Positions 36,272 through 45,886 of a stretch of 62,847 nt of DNA are shown one piece after another; within the stretch, counting starts at the first letter, position 1, and each line of letters begins with the position of its first letter. The stretch is from the NCBI GenBank assembly GCA_002723275.1, contig PBNZ01000034.1, forward strand, positions 1-62,847. Direction: 5' to 3'. Source of the stretch: Planctomycetaceae bacterium (GTDB lineage Bacteria; Planctomycetota; Planctomycetia; Pirellulales; Pirellulaceae). The translations under genes and the position numbers were made by a program. The notes beneath the pieces are model-generated. The model was not told where the DNA came from and searched no databases. It was given only the letters and a program-made list of their open reading frames with translations.

Positions 36272-36919
36272 ATGGTAGCATGTGACGAAAATCGAGACCC
36301 AATCACGGCGCTCGGAGCCAGTGTCCTCGTACTGAATCGCTTCTATTTAGCGGTTCATGTGGTCAACGTTCGCCGTGCTTTTGGCTTGCTTTACCGGGAT
36401 TTGGCTGAAGTCTTGGACATCGAAGACGGTCAATATGCCAACTACGATTTCCCGACCTGGCTGGAGATGAGCGAATTGCGAGCGGAAGAGAAGGGGCCTG
36501 ACGACGATTGGGTTCGCAGCGTCAATTACGAAGTTCAGGTACCACGTGTCATCCGTCTGTTTGGCTACGACCGCGTCCCTAAACACACGCTTCGCTTCAA
36601 TCGGCGCAACCTGTTTGCTCGTGATGGGAATCGATGTCAATACTGTGGTAATACATTGCCCTCGCAGCAACTCAGTCTTGATCATGTCGTGCCTCGTAGC
36701 CGAGGCGGTGAGACGACATGGGAGAATATTGTTTGCTGCTGTGTTCGATGTAATACTCGAAAGGGTGGTCGCACGCCCAAAGAGGCTCGCATGAAACTCC
36801 TCAGCAAGCCTCGCAAGCCCAGTCAAAGCCCGTTATTAATGCACAAGTTGAAGAATCCAAAGTATTCAACATGGCGCGCGTTTCTCGGCAACCTCAGTAA
36901 CGCTGCGGATACCGTGTGA
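36272..36919 (+). CDS. HNH endonuclease
   Basis: 215 aa. The N-terminal half is a family-typical extension (SVLVLNRFYLAVHVVNVRRA and YDFPTWLEMSELR). The nuclease domain covers about residues 110-180: FARDGNRCQYCG, LSLDHVVPRSRGGETTWENIV, then CCCVRCNTRKGG, giving the two CxxC zinc pairs and the catalytic DH and N. Such stand-alone HNH proteins are common in planctomycetes and cyanobacteria; the role (repair or defence) is unknown. Confidence 0.9.
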   Translation: MVACDENRDPITALGASVLVLNRFYLAVHVVNVRRAFGLLYRDLAEVLDIEDGQYANYDFPTWLEMSELRAEEKGPDDDWVRSVNYEVQVPRVIRLFGYDRVPKHTLRFNRRNLFARDGNRCQYCGNTLPSQQLSLDHVVPRSRGGETTWENIVCCCVRCNTRKGGRTPKEARMKLLSKPRKPSQSPLLMHKLKNPKYSTWRAFLGNLSNAADTV

Positions 36920-37018
36920 CGTTCTGTAGGCCTCCTCTTTCTCCCGAATTGCCATCGGGAGTCGCAGCGGATATCGTGATGGACGCCTTGCCTCATTGCG
37001 AACCTAGGGAGCTAACCT

Positions 37019-37795
37019 ATGAAACGACGTACTTTTTTGCAGTCATCTCTCGCGGCAGGTTCTCTGCCTCTGCTGTCCGGTCTCCAGTTATCTGCAGCCG
37101 ATGATGATGCCCGTAAGTTATTGTCCTGGAGGCGTTATGTTTGTAAGCAGAAACGCGAGCAGGATGTTGTTTCCGACTTCTTGAAAGAAGCGTTGCTGCC
37201 CGGCTTGACCCGCGCGGGCATCAAGCCCGTGGGTGTATTTGTGGATGTCGATCCATCCAAGGACTTGTCTATCTATACCTTGATGCCGTTTGATTCGTTG
37301 CAACAGTATCTCGGGCTTCCTCAAAAGTTAATGGGAGATGCTGAATTCGCCAGAGCGGCAGAGACCTATCTGAATACCTCCCAGGAAGAACCCGCTTATC
37401 AGCGGATTGAGGACAGTCTGATGCTCGCCTTTGAAGGGATGCCCAATGTTGAAATCCCGAGAACGGGGGATCGAATCTTTGAGCTGCGGATCTATGAAAG
37501 CCATAACGAGCTTAAAGCCGCGTTGAAGATTGAGATGTTCAATGAAGGTGAGCTCGACATTTTTCGAAAGGTCGGACTCGATGCCGTCTTTTTCGGCCAG
37601 GCCTTGTTTGGTCCCGATCTCCCGAACTTGACCTACATGTTGGGATATAAGGATATGGACGAGCATGCCAAGGCCTGGAAGGCCTTTCTGGCACATCCAG
37701 ACTGGAAGGCTTTGAAAGCCGTTGAGCGTTATCGCGAGACGGTTTCCAAAATTCGGAATCGTTTTCTCCGACCGCTTGAGTATTCTCAAATCTGA
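37019..37795 (+). CDS. NIPSNAP family protein with Tat signal
   Basis: 258 aa. GGAG lies 7 nt before the ATG. The start MKRRTFLQSSLAAGSLPLL is a Tat signal. Two ferredoxin-like NIPSNAP repeats follow, the second beginning at FELRIYESHNELKAALKIEM and ending around AHPDWKALKAVERYRETV. NIPSNAP proteins are alpha/beta-barrel dimers without an assigned reaction; the exported form is frequent in planctomycetes. Confidence 0.88.
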   Translation: MKRRTFLQSSLAAGSLPLLSGLQLSAADDDARKLLSWRRYVCKQKREQDVVSDFLKEALLPGLTRAGIKPVGVFVDVDPSKDLSIYTLMPFDSLQQYLGLPQKLMGDAEFARAAETYLNTSQEEPAYQRIEDSLMLAFEGMPNVEIPRTGDRIFELRIYESHNELKAALKIEMFNEGELDIFRKVGLDAVFFGQALFGPDLPNLTYMLGYKDMDEHAKAWKAFLAHPDWKALKAVERYRETVSKIRNRFLRPLEYSQI

Positions 37796-37889
37796 CGCAG
37801 ACCCAAAGCAATTCCTACCGATAAAGATGAAATATCGGCAATTTCATCGGAATAAATCCGGGCATCCTCGGTCTATCGAGACGATATCG

Positions 37890-38855
37890 TTAGGGCTTCG
37901 TCGCTTCCCAACTACGCCAGGGCAGAGAGTCTAAACGGCGAAGTTCCTGATCGATGTCTTCGCCTTCATAGAAGGAAAGCCAACCGAAAATCCGCTGGGT
38001 TTCGCCCGGGGCACAATCCGGGAATTTTGGATCGGCGTGCAGGCAAGGGCAGGGGGGATTGGCCCAGCCGCGATGAATGGGCGTCCAGGCGGTGATGATC
38101 CATCGCTTCTTGTCCGGCGTATGGGCAGCGACAAATTCGTTGCGAAATAGCTTGTTGTCATTCGTCTGTTGATTGAAACCCGGTGCGCCTTTCAACATCA
38201 CGCAGTTCTGTACCCGTAAATCAGACAGCTTTTCTTGACTCCCATTTGTCAGCCACATCTGCATCCGTACACCTTCTTGTCCCGGTGCCACGATTGAGCC
38301 GAACTCGATGCCGTTTGGAAGCGTGCGGACGCAAATGAGTTCACCCGCCTGGTTCTGTTGCCATTCGAGTTGATCAAGCTCTTTGCCTTCTTGGTTCCAG
38401 ACCGTCGGAACGTGAGTATGGGCGAGGTAGGTTAAGCCCAAGTTCGACCAGATCGCCTCCGGTACGTCGACGACGACATAACTCGAGTCATCCCAAGGCG
38501 CGAATACACTCACCTTTGTTTCTCGCTGTGGATCAACGGCGCCGTCGAGAAATCCGATTCTGGGGTGACGTCCTCCGGGATAGGGCAGAGTTAGCAACGG
38601 TGCCTGAGCTGGCCGAGCAGGGCGAGTGTTAGGGCGAATGTCAAATTGCGCGAGAGACTGATTGATCTCCTGGGAGGAGAGTCCTGTTGCGAGGCGGATT
38701 TCGTCGGTGTCGAAACGATGATGCCAGACCATGTTTTCGAGCCATTTCCGGAGCTCGGCGTCGTTGGCCGGGCGTCGACTATTCGTCGGCTTCTCGCCGT
38801 GGACTGCAAAGGTTGTTAGGAAACAAATGATCAAGCAAAGTGTCCAGGGCTTCAT
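37890..38855 (-). CDS. Secreted protein of unknown function
   Basis: 321 aa from the ATG at 38855 (GAGG 6 nt upstream) with a signal peptide (MKPWTLCLIICFLTTFAVHG). Conserved-looking segments: RKWLENMVWHHRFDTDEI, PYPGGRHPRIGFLDGAVDPQ, APWDDSSYVVVDVPEAIW, and a CPCLHADPKFPDCAPGE segment rich in Cys. The last may bind a metal. The divergent neighbour is the candidate selenoprotein gene. I do not assign a function. Confidence 0.7.
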   Translation of the reverse strand: MKPWTLCLIICFLTTFAVHGEKPTNSRRPANDAELRKWLENMVWHHRFDTDEIRLATGLSSQEINQSLAQFDIRPNTRPARPAQAPLLTLPYPGGRHPRIGFLDGAVDPQRETKVSVFAPWDDSSYVVVDVPEAIWSNLGLTYLAHTHVPTVWNQEGKELDQLEWQQNQAGELICVRTLPNGIEFGSIVAPGQEGVRMQMWLTNGSQEKLSDLRVQNCVMLKGAPGFNQQTNDNKLFRNEFVAAHTPDKKRWIITAWTPIHRGWANPPCPCLHADPKFPDCAPGETQRIFGWLSFYEGEDIDQELRRLDSLPWRSWEATKP

Positions 38856-38988
38856 CGTCGCCTCGCAGGTCAAGTATCTTGGTCGGCACGGTAAAATTTT
38901 TCGGGTTCGGCGTCCGTGCGATGCCGGCTCGCATAGTATCATAGAAAAATTGCGTTTGCCGAATGTTGCCACGAGGTTTTGTGCAGAT

Positions 38989-41900
38989 ATGCCTGATCGA
39001 ATTCGATCTGTCAGATTCCATACAGGTGGTCGTATGGCCCTCGGGCCTGTATTTGCCGTCCTCCTGGTACTCACCGGTTGCGGCGATTCGCAATCAAACT
39101 CAACGCCAGTCACCCCGGTTCAAGCGACCCCCAAGCCGGTCGATGCAGCGACCGTTCCCTCCACGGAAGAAAACAGTGAAGATCGCTTGCCCCTTGTGCA
39201 AGTTGACCGTGATGAGATTCCCGTAGATAACCCGGCTGAGCAGGGTTGGCAGTCCGAGTCTTTCACCGAGCAGGTGAACGCTGTTCTCAAAAATCTGGCC
39301 AAGCAGATCGAATATCCTGAGCAAGCGACTGCTGAGTTTCTCGATCCGGCTTTTGCTGGTGCACCGGTACGACCTTCCAACTTGGTCACCGTCTATGCGG
39401 ATGCTCCCCTCATCGTGCGTCGTTGGAATACTGAGAGTAGCTCGGAATCGAAAGAAGCTTCGATTGGTTTTCAGGAATCATTAGCCAGTTTGACGGCAGA
39501 GGTCGGTGCTCTCCAAGCGGTTCGCGTAAAGACGAAGGTCTTCGGGGTCGAGCTTAATGTGGAAGCTGCCACAACAGATCTCTATTTCCAACTATTCGGA
39601 AAGCATGCAGAGGGAACTTTGCAAGTGACTTCAACGTGGCGATGTCGGTGGAACGTTGAAGCCGGGCCGCGACTTATGTCAATCGAGCCCATCGCTTATG
39701 AGGAAGTGTTGACCGACGCCTCTCAGCCGCTTTTTGTCGATACGACCACAGCTATCATTCAAGGCGATGTTTACGATCAACAATTGAGGCACGGGATTGA
39801 TTATTGGTTAACGCGAATTGAGTCGAGTCGCGGCATCGACGTAGGAGGCTGGCAAGGGCTGGCCGTTGCCGATGTCAATGGCGATGGTCTCGATGATCTC
39901 TATATTTGTCAGCCAGGTGGTTTGCCAAATCGACTCTATGTTCAAAATGCAGATGGAACGGCAACCGAAACATCAGCAGCTGCGGGTGTTGATTGGTTGG
40001 AGGGATGTCATGCCGCCTTGTTCGTGGACCTGGATAATGATGTTGATCAGGATTTGATTGTCGGCCTGCAGAGTGGTGTGCTAGTTCTCAGTAATGACGG
40101 GCACGGTCGCTTTACGCCACGCGCTGCCATGGTCTTGCCGGCGGCACTTCCTTATTCGATGGCCGCAGCGGACGTGGATGTCGATGGTGATTTGGATATT
40201 TTTGTTTGTTGCTACAACCGTCGACAAGGGATCAATCGCCATCTGCTGTTTGCCCGACCTGTGCCTTATCACGATGCAAACAATGGTGGGCGCAACGTCC
40301 TGCTCATGACGGAGTCAACGCCTGTGGATGGAGCTTGGAGGTTCCGGTACGGAACCGGGCGTCGCGGTCTTGACGTCAACAATCGCAAGTTCAGTTACGC
40401 GGCGGCTTGGGATGACTACGATAACGATGGGGATCTCGATTTGTATGTCGCCAATGATTTTGGTCGCAATAACCTGTACCAGAATCAAGGCGATGGAACC
40501 TTTCGGGATGTCGCGGCGGAGGCAGGCGTCGAAGATATTGGGCCAGGCATGTCGACCTGTTGGGGCGACTTCAATAACGACGGTTGGGTCGACCTGTACG
40601 TTAGCAATATGTTTTCCTCAGCCGGGAATCGGATCACTCAACAGTCTCAATTCCAAGAGGATGTCGATGCGGATACCCGCTCAGCTTTCCGCCGCCATGC
40701 TCGTGGAAATTCACTGTTTACCAATCTTGCGAACGGTCGGTTTCAAGATGTTTCTAAAACGGCTGGCGTCAGCTTGGGACGTTGGGCTTGGGGCTCATTG
40801 TTTGCCGATCTGAATCGCGATGGTTGGCAGGACCTGGTCGTTGCTAACGGCTTTATCACGCAACCGGATACGGGCGACTTGTGAAGTTTCTATTGGCGAC
40901 AGGTCGTGTCGCAATCACCCATCGCAACCGAGGAGCAGACGCCGGAGCAAGCCTACCTGGATGCCTGGCAGCAATTGGCAAAACGGATTCAACGCGGTCA
41001 GTCCTTTAGTGGTCGGGAGCGAAACTGCGTGTTTCTCAACACGCGCGGTTCCCAGTTCGCAGATGTCTCGGCTGCGACCGGTTTAGATCATATCGATGAT
41101 AGTCGAGCAATTGCGTTTACCGACTGGGATCAAGATGGTGATCTTGATCTGTGGCTCGCGAATCGTACAGGACCACGCATTCGTTTCTTGCGCAACGATG
41201 TTGTGAATGATAACCACTCGCTCATTTTTGATTTGATTGGAGATCCTCGAAAGAATTGTCCGCGGGATGCAATCGGGGCGAGAGTGACTCTGGTTCTCGA
41301 CTCCCAGGACGATCAATCTGAAGCACCGTCCCGATCGATCGTCCGCACATTAACGGCGGGAGATGGGTATTTGAGTCAGTCTTCCAAGCGACTTTTTTTT
41401 GGGGTACCTGCAGGAACCGTTCCGCAGCGCGTGGAAGTGCGGTGGCCCGGAAGTTCCGATGTCGAAATCTTTGCGGACCTGGCACTCGATCAGGCTTATC
41501 GGCTACGACAGGGGACAGGCACGGTCGAACAAATCGAACCACGAACTGTGGCACCCTTAACGTCCACTCCATTGGCGACTTCGCTTCCTCTGGAAACCGA
41601 TGTGACGCGTGTCTGGCGTTCCAAGCAAGATGCGGTGACGCCGTTTGATTATGAGAACCTCGAAGGTCGACCGAACGCTTTGTCGAATGTCCATCGAGGC
41701 CCACTGGTGGTCACCTTATGGGCCAGCTGGTGCGGTCCCTGTATCGAGGAACTCAATTTGCTGACCCAGCGTGCCGACGAACTGAAACAAGCCGGAGCAT
41801 TCGTGTTGGCACTCAATGTTGAGGCCTTGGAAGATCCGGAATCCGGCCAAGCGATGCGGCAACAAGCATCCGAGATATTGATCAACATGCAGTTTCCCTT

Positions 41901-42915
41901 TGCGGGAGGCATGGCGACCGATGCGGTGGTCAAAGAATTCGATCGCCTCAGAAAAAGTGCTCTCTATCGTGAGGATCCACTGCCGATTCCGGTGAGTTTC
42001 CTCATTGATGCCCGAGGAAATCTTCGCGTCATCTATTCGGGCAGTCTCGACGTCGACCAACTGCTCGAAGATCTGCAATTCCTTGATGTTGATGAAGAAC
42101 AGCAAAAAAATCGGTCCGTTCCGTTTGCAGGACGCTGGGGAGAATCGCTGTTCGTGACCAATCCGATTTCGATCGCCAATATTTATCGGGAGGAGAGGCA
42201 GTTTTCCGATGCCGTGGAATACCTCCAACGCTTTGTCGCACGAGAGCAAACGCCTGCCGACGGTGATTCAAGTGTGAATGCTCGCAGGCAGCGGATGCGA
42301 TTGGCCGATGTGCATTATTTGCTGGGGCGACTGTCTCTCGATCAGCAAGATACGCAGGCCGCTCTGGATTCGCTGAAACAATCTTTGGGGCTCAATCCCC
42401 AACATGATCAAGCATTGATCGCACTCGCGGAAGTCATGATGCGAGCTGGACGAGCGGATCTCGCCGAGCAATCTCTGCAACGCGTCCTCTCTCGCCGACC
42501 CCGTGACCCCCGTCTCTGGACTCAATTGGGACTGGCTCAGCTGAGTTCCCAAAAGCTTTCGGAAGCGATCGAAAGTTTTCAAAAGGCACTTGAAGCCGAT
42601 CCAAATTGGTTGTCCGCCGCCAACAATTTGGCCTGGTTGTGGGCGACGCACCCGGACGAACAGTTTCGTCGTGGCGCACAGGCTGTCGAACTTGCTCAAC
42701 AGAATCTAGAACGTCTTCCGCAGCGGCCCGATTTCTTAGATACGCTGGCCGCGGCCTACGCTGAAACCGGCGATTTTTCCCAGGCGATTGAGTTCGCCGA
42801 ATCCGCCCTTGAGCGAGCCAAGGCATTGGGGCAAGTGGAGAACGCCGCGCAAATTCAACAGCGGTTGGAACTCTATCGCGAGTCGCACCCTTATCGCCAG
42901 TCCCTTGATCCATAA
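38989..42915 (+). CDS. FG-GAP/ASPIC-UnbV/thioredoxin/TPR lipoprotein with in-frame UGA (candidate selenoprotein)
   Basis: 1308 codons in one frame, interrupted only by TGA at 40882-40884 (codon 632). The start is 38989 or 39034; a lipobox (LLVLTGCGDS) shows export and lipid anchoring. Residues about 290-630 are FG-GAP/VCBS repeats (DVNGDGLDDLYICQ, DYDNDGDLDLYVANDFG). After the UGA come SFYWRQVVSQSP, another calcium-type repeat, an ASPIC/UnbV domain (about 757-837), a thioredoxin-like domain with WCGPC (Cys 915 and 918) and TPR repeats to the end. The downstream part has no signal peptide and starts mid-domain, so it is not a separate gene. A SECIS-like hairpin follows the UGA, suggesting selenocysteine. 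Confidence 0.75.
40882..40915 (+). promoter_or_regulatory. In-frame UGA and putative bacterial SECIS hairpin
   Basis: The UGA is at 40882-40884. Bases 40892-40915 fold into ATTG(G)CGACA-GGTCG-TGTCGCAAT: nine base pairs, one bulged G on the 5' side and a 5-nt loop starting GGUC. The loop begins 18 nt after the UGA. The E. coli fdhF SECIS has the same arrangement of bulge, upper stem and GGUC loop at nearly the same distance. Confidence 0.65.
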
Positions 42916-42929
42916 ACGCGTGTTTATGG
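42910..42929 (+). repeat. Hairpin over the stop codon of the ASPIC/TPR gene
   Basis: CCATAAAC-GCGT-GTTTATGG is a perfect 8-bp inverted repeat containing the TAA stop. No T-run follows, so it is at most a factor-dependent terminator or an mRNA-stabilising hairpin. Confidence 0.4.
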
Positions 42930-43098
42930 GAATTGACAGTGATAGCGCGGGTCGCTGAGGCGGCCCCGTCTTTTCTCATTGGAATTACCTTGCGCGGTGG
43001 TTAGTATATCGGGATTCCCGTGTCGGTTAGCGGTGCTCATGTTGGTTAACAAGGTTGGGGCAGCGATTGAATTCATTCCATGTAGGAGGGAACTGTTG

Positions 43099-45534
43099 AT
43101 GCGAAATCTAATGAGGTTGACTGCGGTGGTCGTGCTGTTTGCGATGCAAACGGCAGTCCATGCGCAGGACATTACGATCTATGCGGACTCCATTGATGAT
43201 TGGTCGGTCGATGGAATCCAGGGTGAAAACAATTGGTTTAACGGCTATTACAACCTCACCCAAGATGATGATGGTGTTTATGCCGCAGCTGACTTCATGC
43301 CTTTCATCAATGATGATTCTTTCGAGGTGTGGGAAGACGGCGAGAATCACTGGGACGGGAATGCCTGGCGTCTCTATCGCGACACGGCGGATACGGGGGG
43401 CAATACAGGGCCTTGGACTCGCATCCATCAGAATGGTGGACACCCGAATGGTACGAATAGCGCGCCGCCCTTTTCAGTAGACGACTCAGAGCCGGAAGAA
43501 CACTGGCCGATTCGTCGTTGGGTTTCCAATATGGCTGGCGATGCAACTTTGGTGTCGACCCTGACCGCTGCCAACACGAACTGTGGAAGTGGTACCTCGA
43601 CCGAAGTTTATCACAACGGTGCTCTGGTTGTTGGTTCGAGCATTGCGACGCAGGGACCGGAAGTCCAGAGTCTCGTCCAGGTTACGTTAGCTGAGGGCGA
43701 CGTCATTGACTTTGCGCTGTCACCAGCTGGCATTGATGGGAATCGTGCTGATGGATGCGACGGTTCGAATTTTCACCTGCAGATTAACGATCAACAGCCG
43801 CCCGCACCTCCGCGGACGCCTTATGCGGATTCCTTGGCAGACTGGTCAAGCACTGGAACGCAGGGCGAGAACAATTGGTTCAATGGCTATTACAATCTGA
43901 CCTTGGATGATGACGGCAGCTATCAAGTTGCTGATTTCATGCCCTTCACGAACGATGCCGGCCCGGACGGTGGCGATGTTGAGGTGGATGGGAACCATTG
44001 GACGGGCACGCAGTGGGACATTAATGCATCGGGTGGTCCTTGGACCTCCTTGGGATCATCGGCGACGCATCCCAACGGTACCAACAGTGCTCCCAATGAA
44101 GAGCATTGGACGATTCGACGTTACGTCGCGTCCGATCTGGCTGGCTCCACTCCGCTTGAGCTCAATTGGCAGATGGCCAAAACCAATCTCAATAATGATG
44201 GCGTTACTGGCAAGCTTTTCGTCAATGGCGAGGAAGTCGATTCGGTGACGATCGCAGGAAATGATGGTGCTGGCGTCAACCGAAGTTTCTACGTGAATGT
44301 GAATCCCGGCGATGTCATTGATTTGGCTCTGACTCCCGTGGGTGTCACGAATGATACGGATGGTTCGGATGGTTCGAGGAACCAACTGACGATTCACAAT
44401 GAATTACCTGATGGTCCGCTCTACAATCCCGGTGAAACGGTTGCTGATTCGAGCAGCGAATTCTCCGGTGAGCAGGGACAAGACGGTTGGTTCTACGGTA
44501 TCTATGACCAACGTTTGGATGTTGAAGAAGGTGATGGCGTCTATGGCGTCGAAGACTTTGAAGCCCTCTTGAACGACGGTTCCGGAGACATCTGGGATGA
44601 TCCCCCGACATGGCGTGACGGTGAAAATCACTGGAACGGCAGTAAATGGGATATCGTTGACAACTCGCTGGTTTCACAAGGTCCTTGGGCCGAAGTGACC
44701 GCAGGTGGTGGACATCCATCGGCCAACGCTCAGGGTGATCCTGAAGTGCATTGGGCGGTTCGTCGTTGGGTCAGTGATGTGGACGGCGAATATGTGATTT
44801 CCGGAACACTGCAAAATGGCAGTGCCAATGGTGATGGCACCATGGGACGTATCTTCTTGGATGGCGAAGAAGTTTGGGCGGCTCCCACTGATGGAGATTC
44901 GGTCGAGGTTGAATACACCATTCAGCTGCAAGAAGGTTCGATTCTTGATTTTGCCATCGATGCCGATGGTGCCGAGAACTTCGATCCGGAAGATCCCTTC
45001 ACGATCGATGCCGTCAATGACGGTTCCGACTCGACAACCTTTGCCGTGACCATCGGATCCGTGAATCTGTTTGAGCCCGGTGGCGGAATGCCTGGCGATT
45101 ACAACTCGGACGGCAGCGTTGATGTTCTCGATATCGATCTGCAAGCCGCTGCGATCAACGCAGCGAATCCTGATCTTGCCGTGTTCGACGAGAACAGCGA
45201 TGGCGTCGTTGATATCAACGATCGTGAAATCTGGGTTGCCGAACACAAGGAAACTTGGATGGGCGACTCCGATTTCAACGGACAGTTCAACAGCAGCGAT
45301 CTTGTGATCGTCTTCACCGGTGGCAAATATGAGTCCGGTACTGCCGCCTCTTGGGCCGATGGTGATTGGAACGGCGATGGGTTCTTCGGAAGTAGCGACC
45401 TTGTAACCGCGTTTATTGACGGTGGTTATGAAGCCGGTGCTCGCGGAGCTGTGAATGCAGTTCCCGAACCCTCGAGCCTGATCCTGTTGGTTCTGGCGGC
45501 CATGAGCTTGCTGTCCTTCCGACGTCGTGCCTAA
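43099..45534 (+). CDS. Secreted PEP-CTERM protein with three repeated domains and dockerin-like module
   Basis: 811 aa from the ATG at 43099 (GGAGGG 9 nt upstream); signal peptide LTAVVVLFAMQTAVHAQ. Three copies of a domain of about 170-200 residues begin near residues 26, 242 and 448. Each contains W-F/Y-N/Y-G-Y/I-Y, an HW-x-G-x-x-W-D motif, GPW, an RR-W/Y-V-S/A motif and a final G-x-x-(I/L)DFA-type strand. The region after residue 660 has dockerin-like loops (GDYNSDGSVDVLDID, GDSDFNGQFNSSD, GDWNGDGFFGSSD), then the PEP-CTERM segment VPEPSS with FRRRA. Likely an exported binding protein; the ligand is unknown. Confidence 0.85.
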   Translation: MRNLMRLTAVVVLFAMQTAVHAQDITIYADSIDDWSVDGIQGENNWFNGYYNLTQDDDGVYAAADFMPFINDDSFEVWEDGENHWDGNAWRLYRDTADTGGNTGPWTRIHQNGGHPNGTNSAPPFSVDDSEPEEHWPIRRWVSNMAGDATLVSTLTAANTNCGSGTSTEVYHNGALVVGSSIATQGPEVQSLVQVTLAEGDVIDFALSPAGIDGNRADGCDGSNFHLQINDQQPPAPPRTPYADSLADWSSTGTQGENNWFNGYYNLTLDDDGSYQVADFMPFTNDAGPDGGDVEVDGNHWTGTQWDINASGGPWTSLGSSATHPNGTNSAPNEEHWTIRRYVASDLAGSTPLELNWQMAKTNLNNDGVTGKLFVNGEEVDSVTIAGNDGAGVNRSFYVNVNPGDVIDLALTPVGVTNDTDGSDGSRNQLTIHNELPDGPLYNPGETVADSSSEFSGEQGQDGWFYGIYDQRLDVEEGDGVYGVEDFEALLNDGSGDIWDDPPTWRDGENHWNGSKWDIVDNSLVSQGPWAEVTAGGGHPSANAQGDPEVHWAVRRWVSDVDGEYVISGTLQNGSANGDGTMGRIFLDGEEVWAAPTDGDSVEVEYTIQLQEGSILDFAIDADGAENFDPEDPFTIDAVNDGSDSTTFAVTIGSVNLFEPGGGMPGDYNSDGSVDVLDIDLQAAAINAANPDLAVFDENSDGVVDINDREIWVAEHKETWMGDSDFNGQFNSSDLVIVFTGGKYESGTAASWADGDWNGDGFFGSSDLVTAFIDGGYEAGARGAVNAVPEPSSLILLVLAAMSLLSFRRRA

Positions 45535-45601
45535 ATGGCGGCGTTCGTTGGTGGCATCATGCCCAAGTCAGCTGAGATTGGCTAAACGACAAAAAAAATG
45601 A

Positions 45602-45638
45602 AACCGAAACGCGAGCTGCGGCCGCGTTTCGGTTTTTT
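45602..45638 (+). terminator. Terminator after the 811-aa PEP-CTERM gene
   Basis: A perfect 12-bp inverted repeat, AACCGAAACGCG and CGCGTTTCGGTT, followed by T residues, 67 nt after the stop codon. Confidence 0.92.
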
Positions 45639-45886
45639 GTTGTCTGTCGGCGGCGATCAACACCGCGATGATTCTTAAAGGGGCATCGCTGTTTTCGGGA
45701 ATGAATTGACGGAATCTGTCTCGAATGATGACAGAATCCGCTTTTTTTCCCGATTTTGATTATGATCATTGAGATGCACGGGCAGAGTGCATTCGTGGCG
45801 AAACGAAGGGTTCGATGTGCGATCAGGCCTTCGCGCGTTAAAACTTTCTTGCTGTTGTTCGGGATAAATCTTCACGAGGAGTTAGC

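Noticed and set aside
40906-42915. Independent gene starting at GTG 40906
   Set aside because: It would begin within a repeat domain, lacks a signal peptide and a proper ribosome binding site, and is in the same frame as the upstream lipoprotein.
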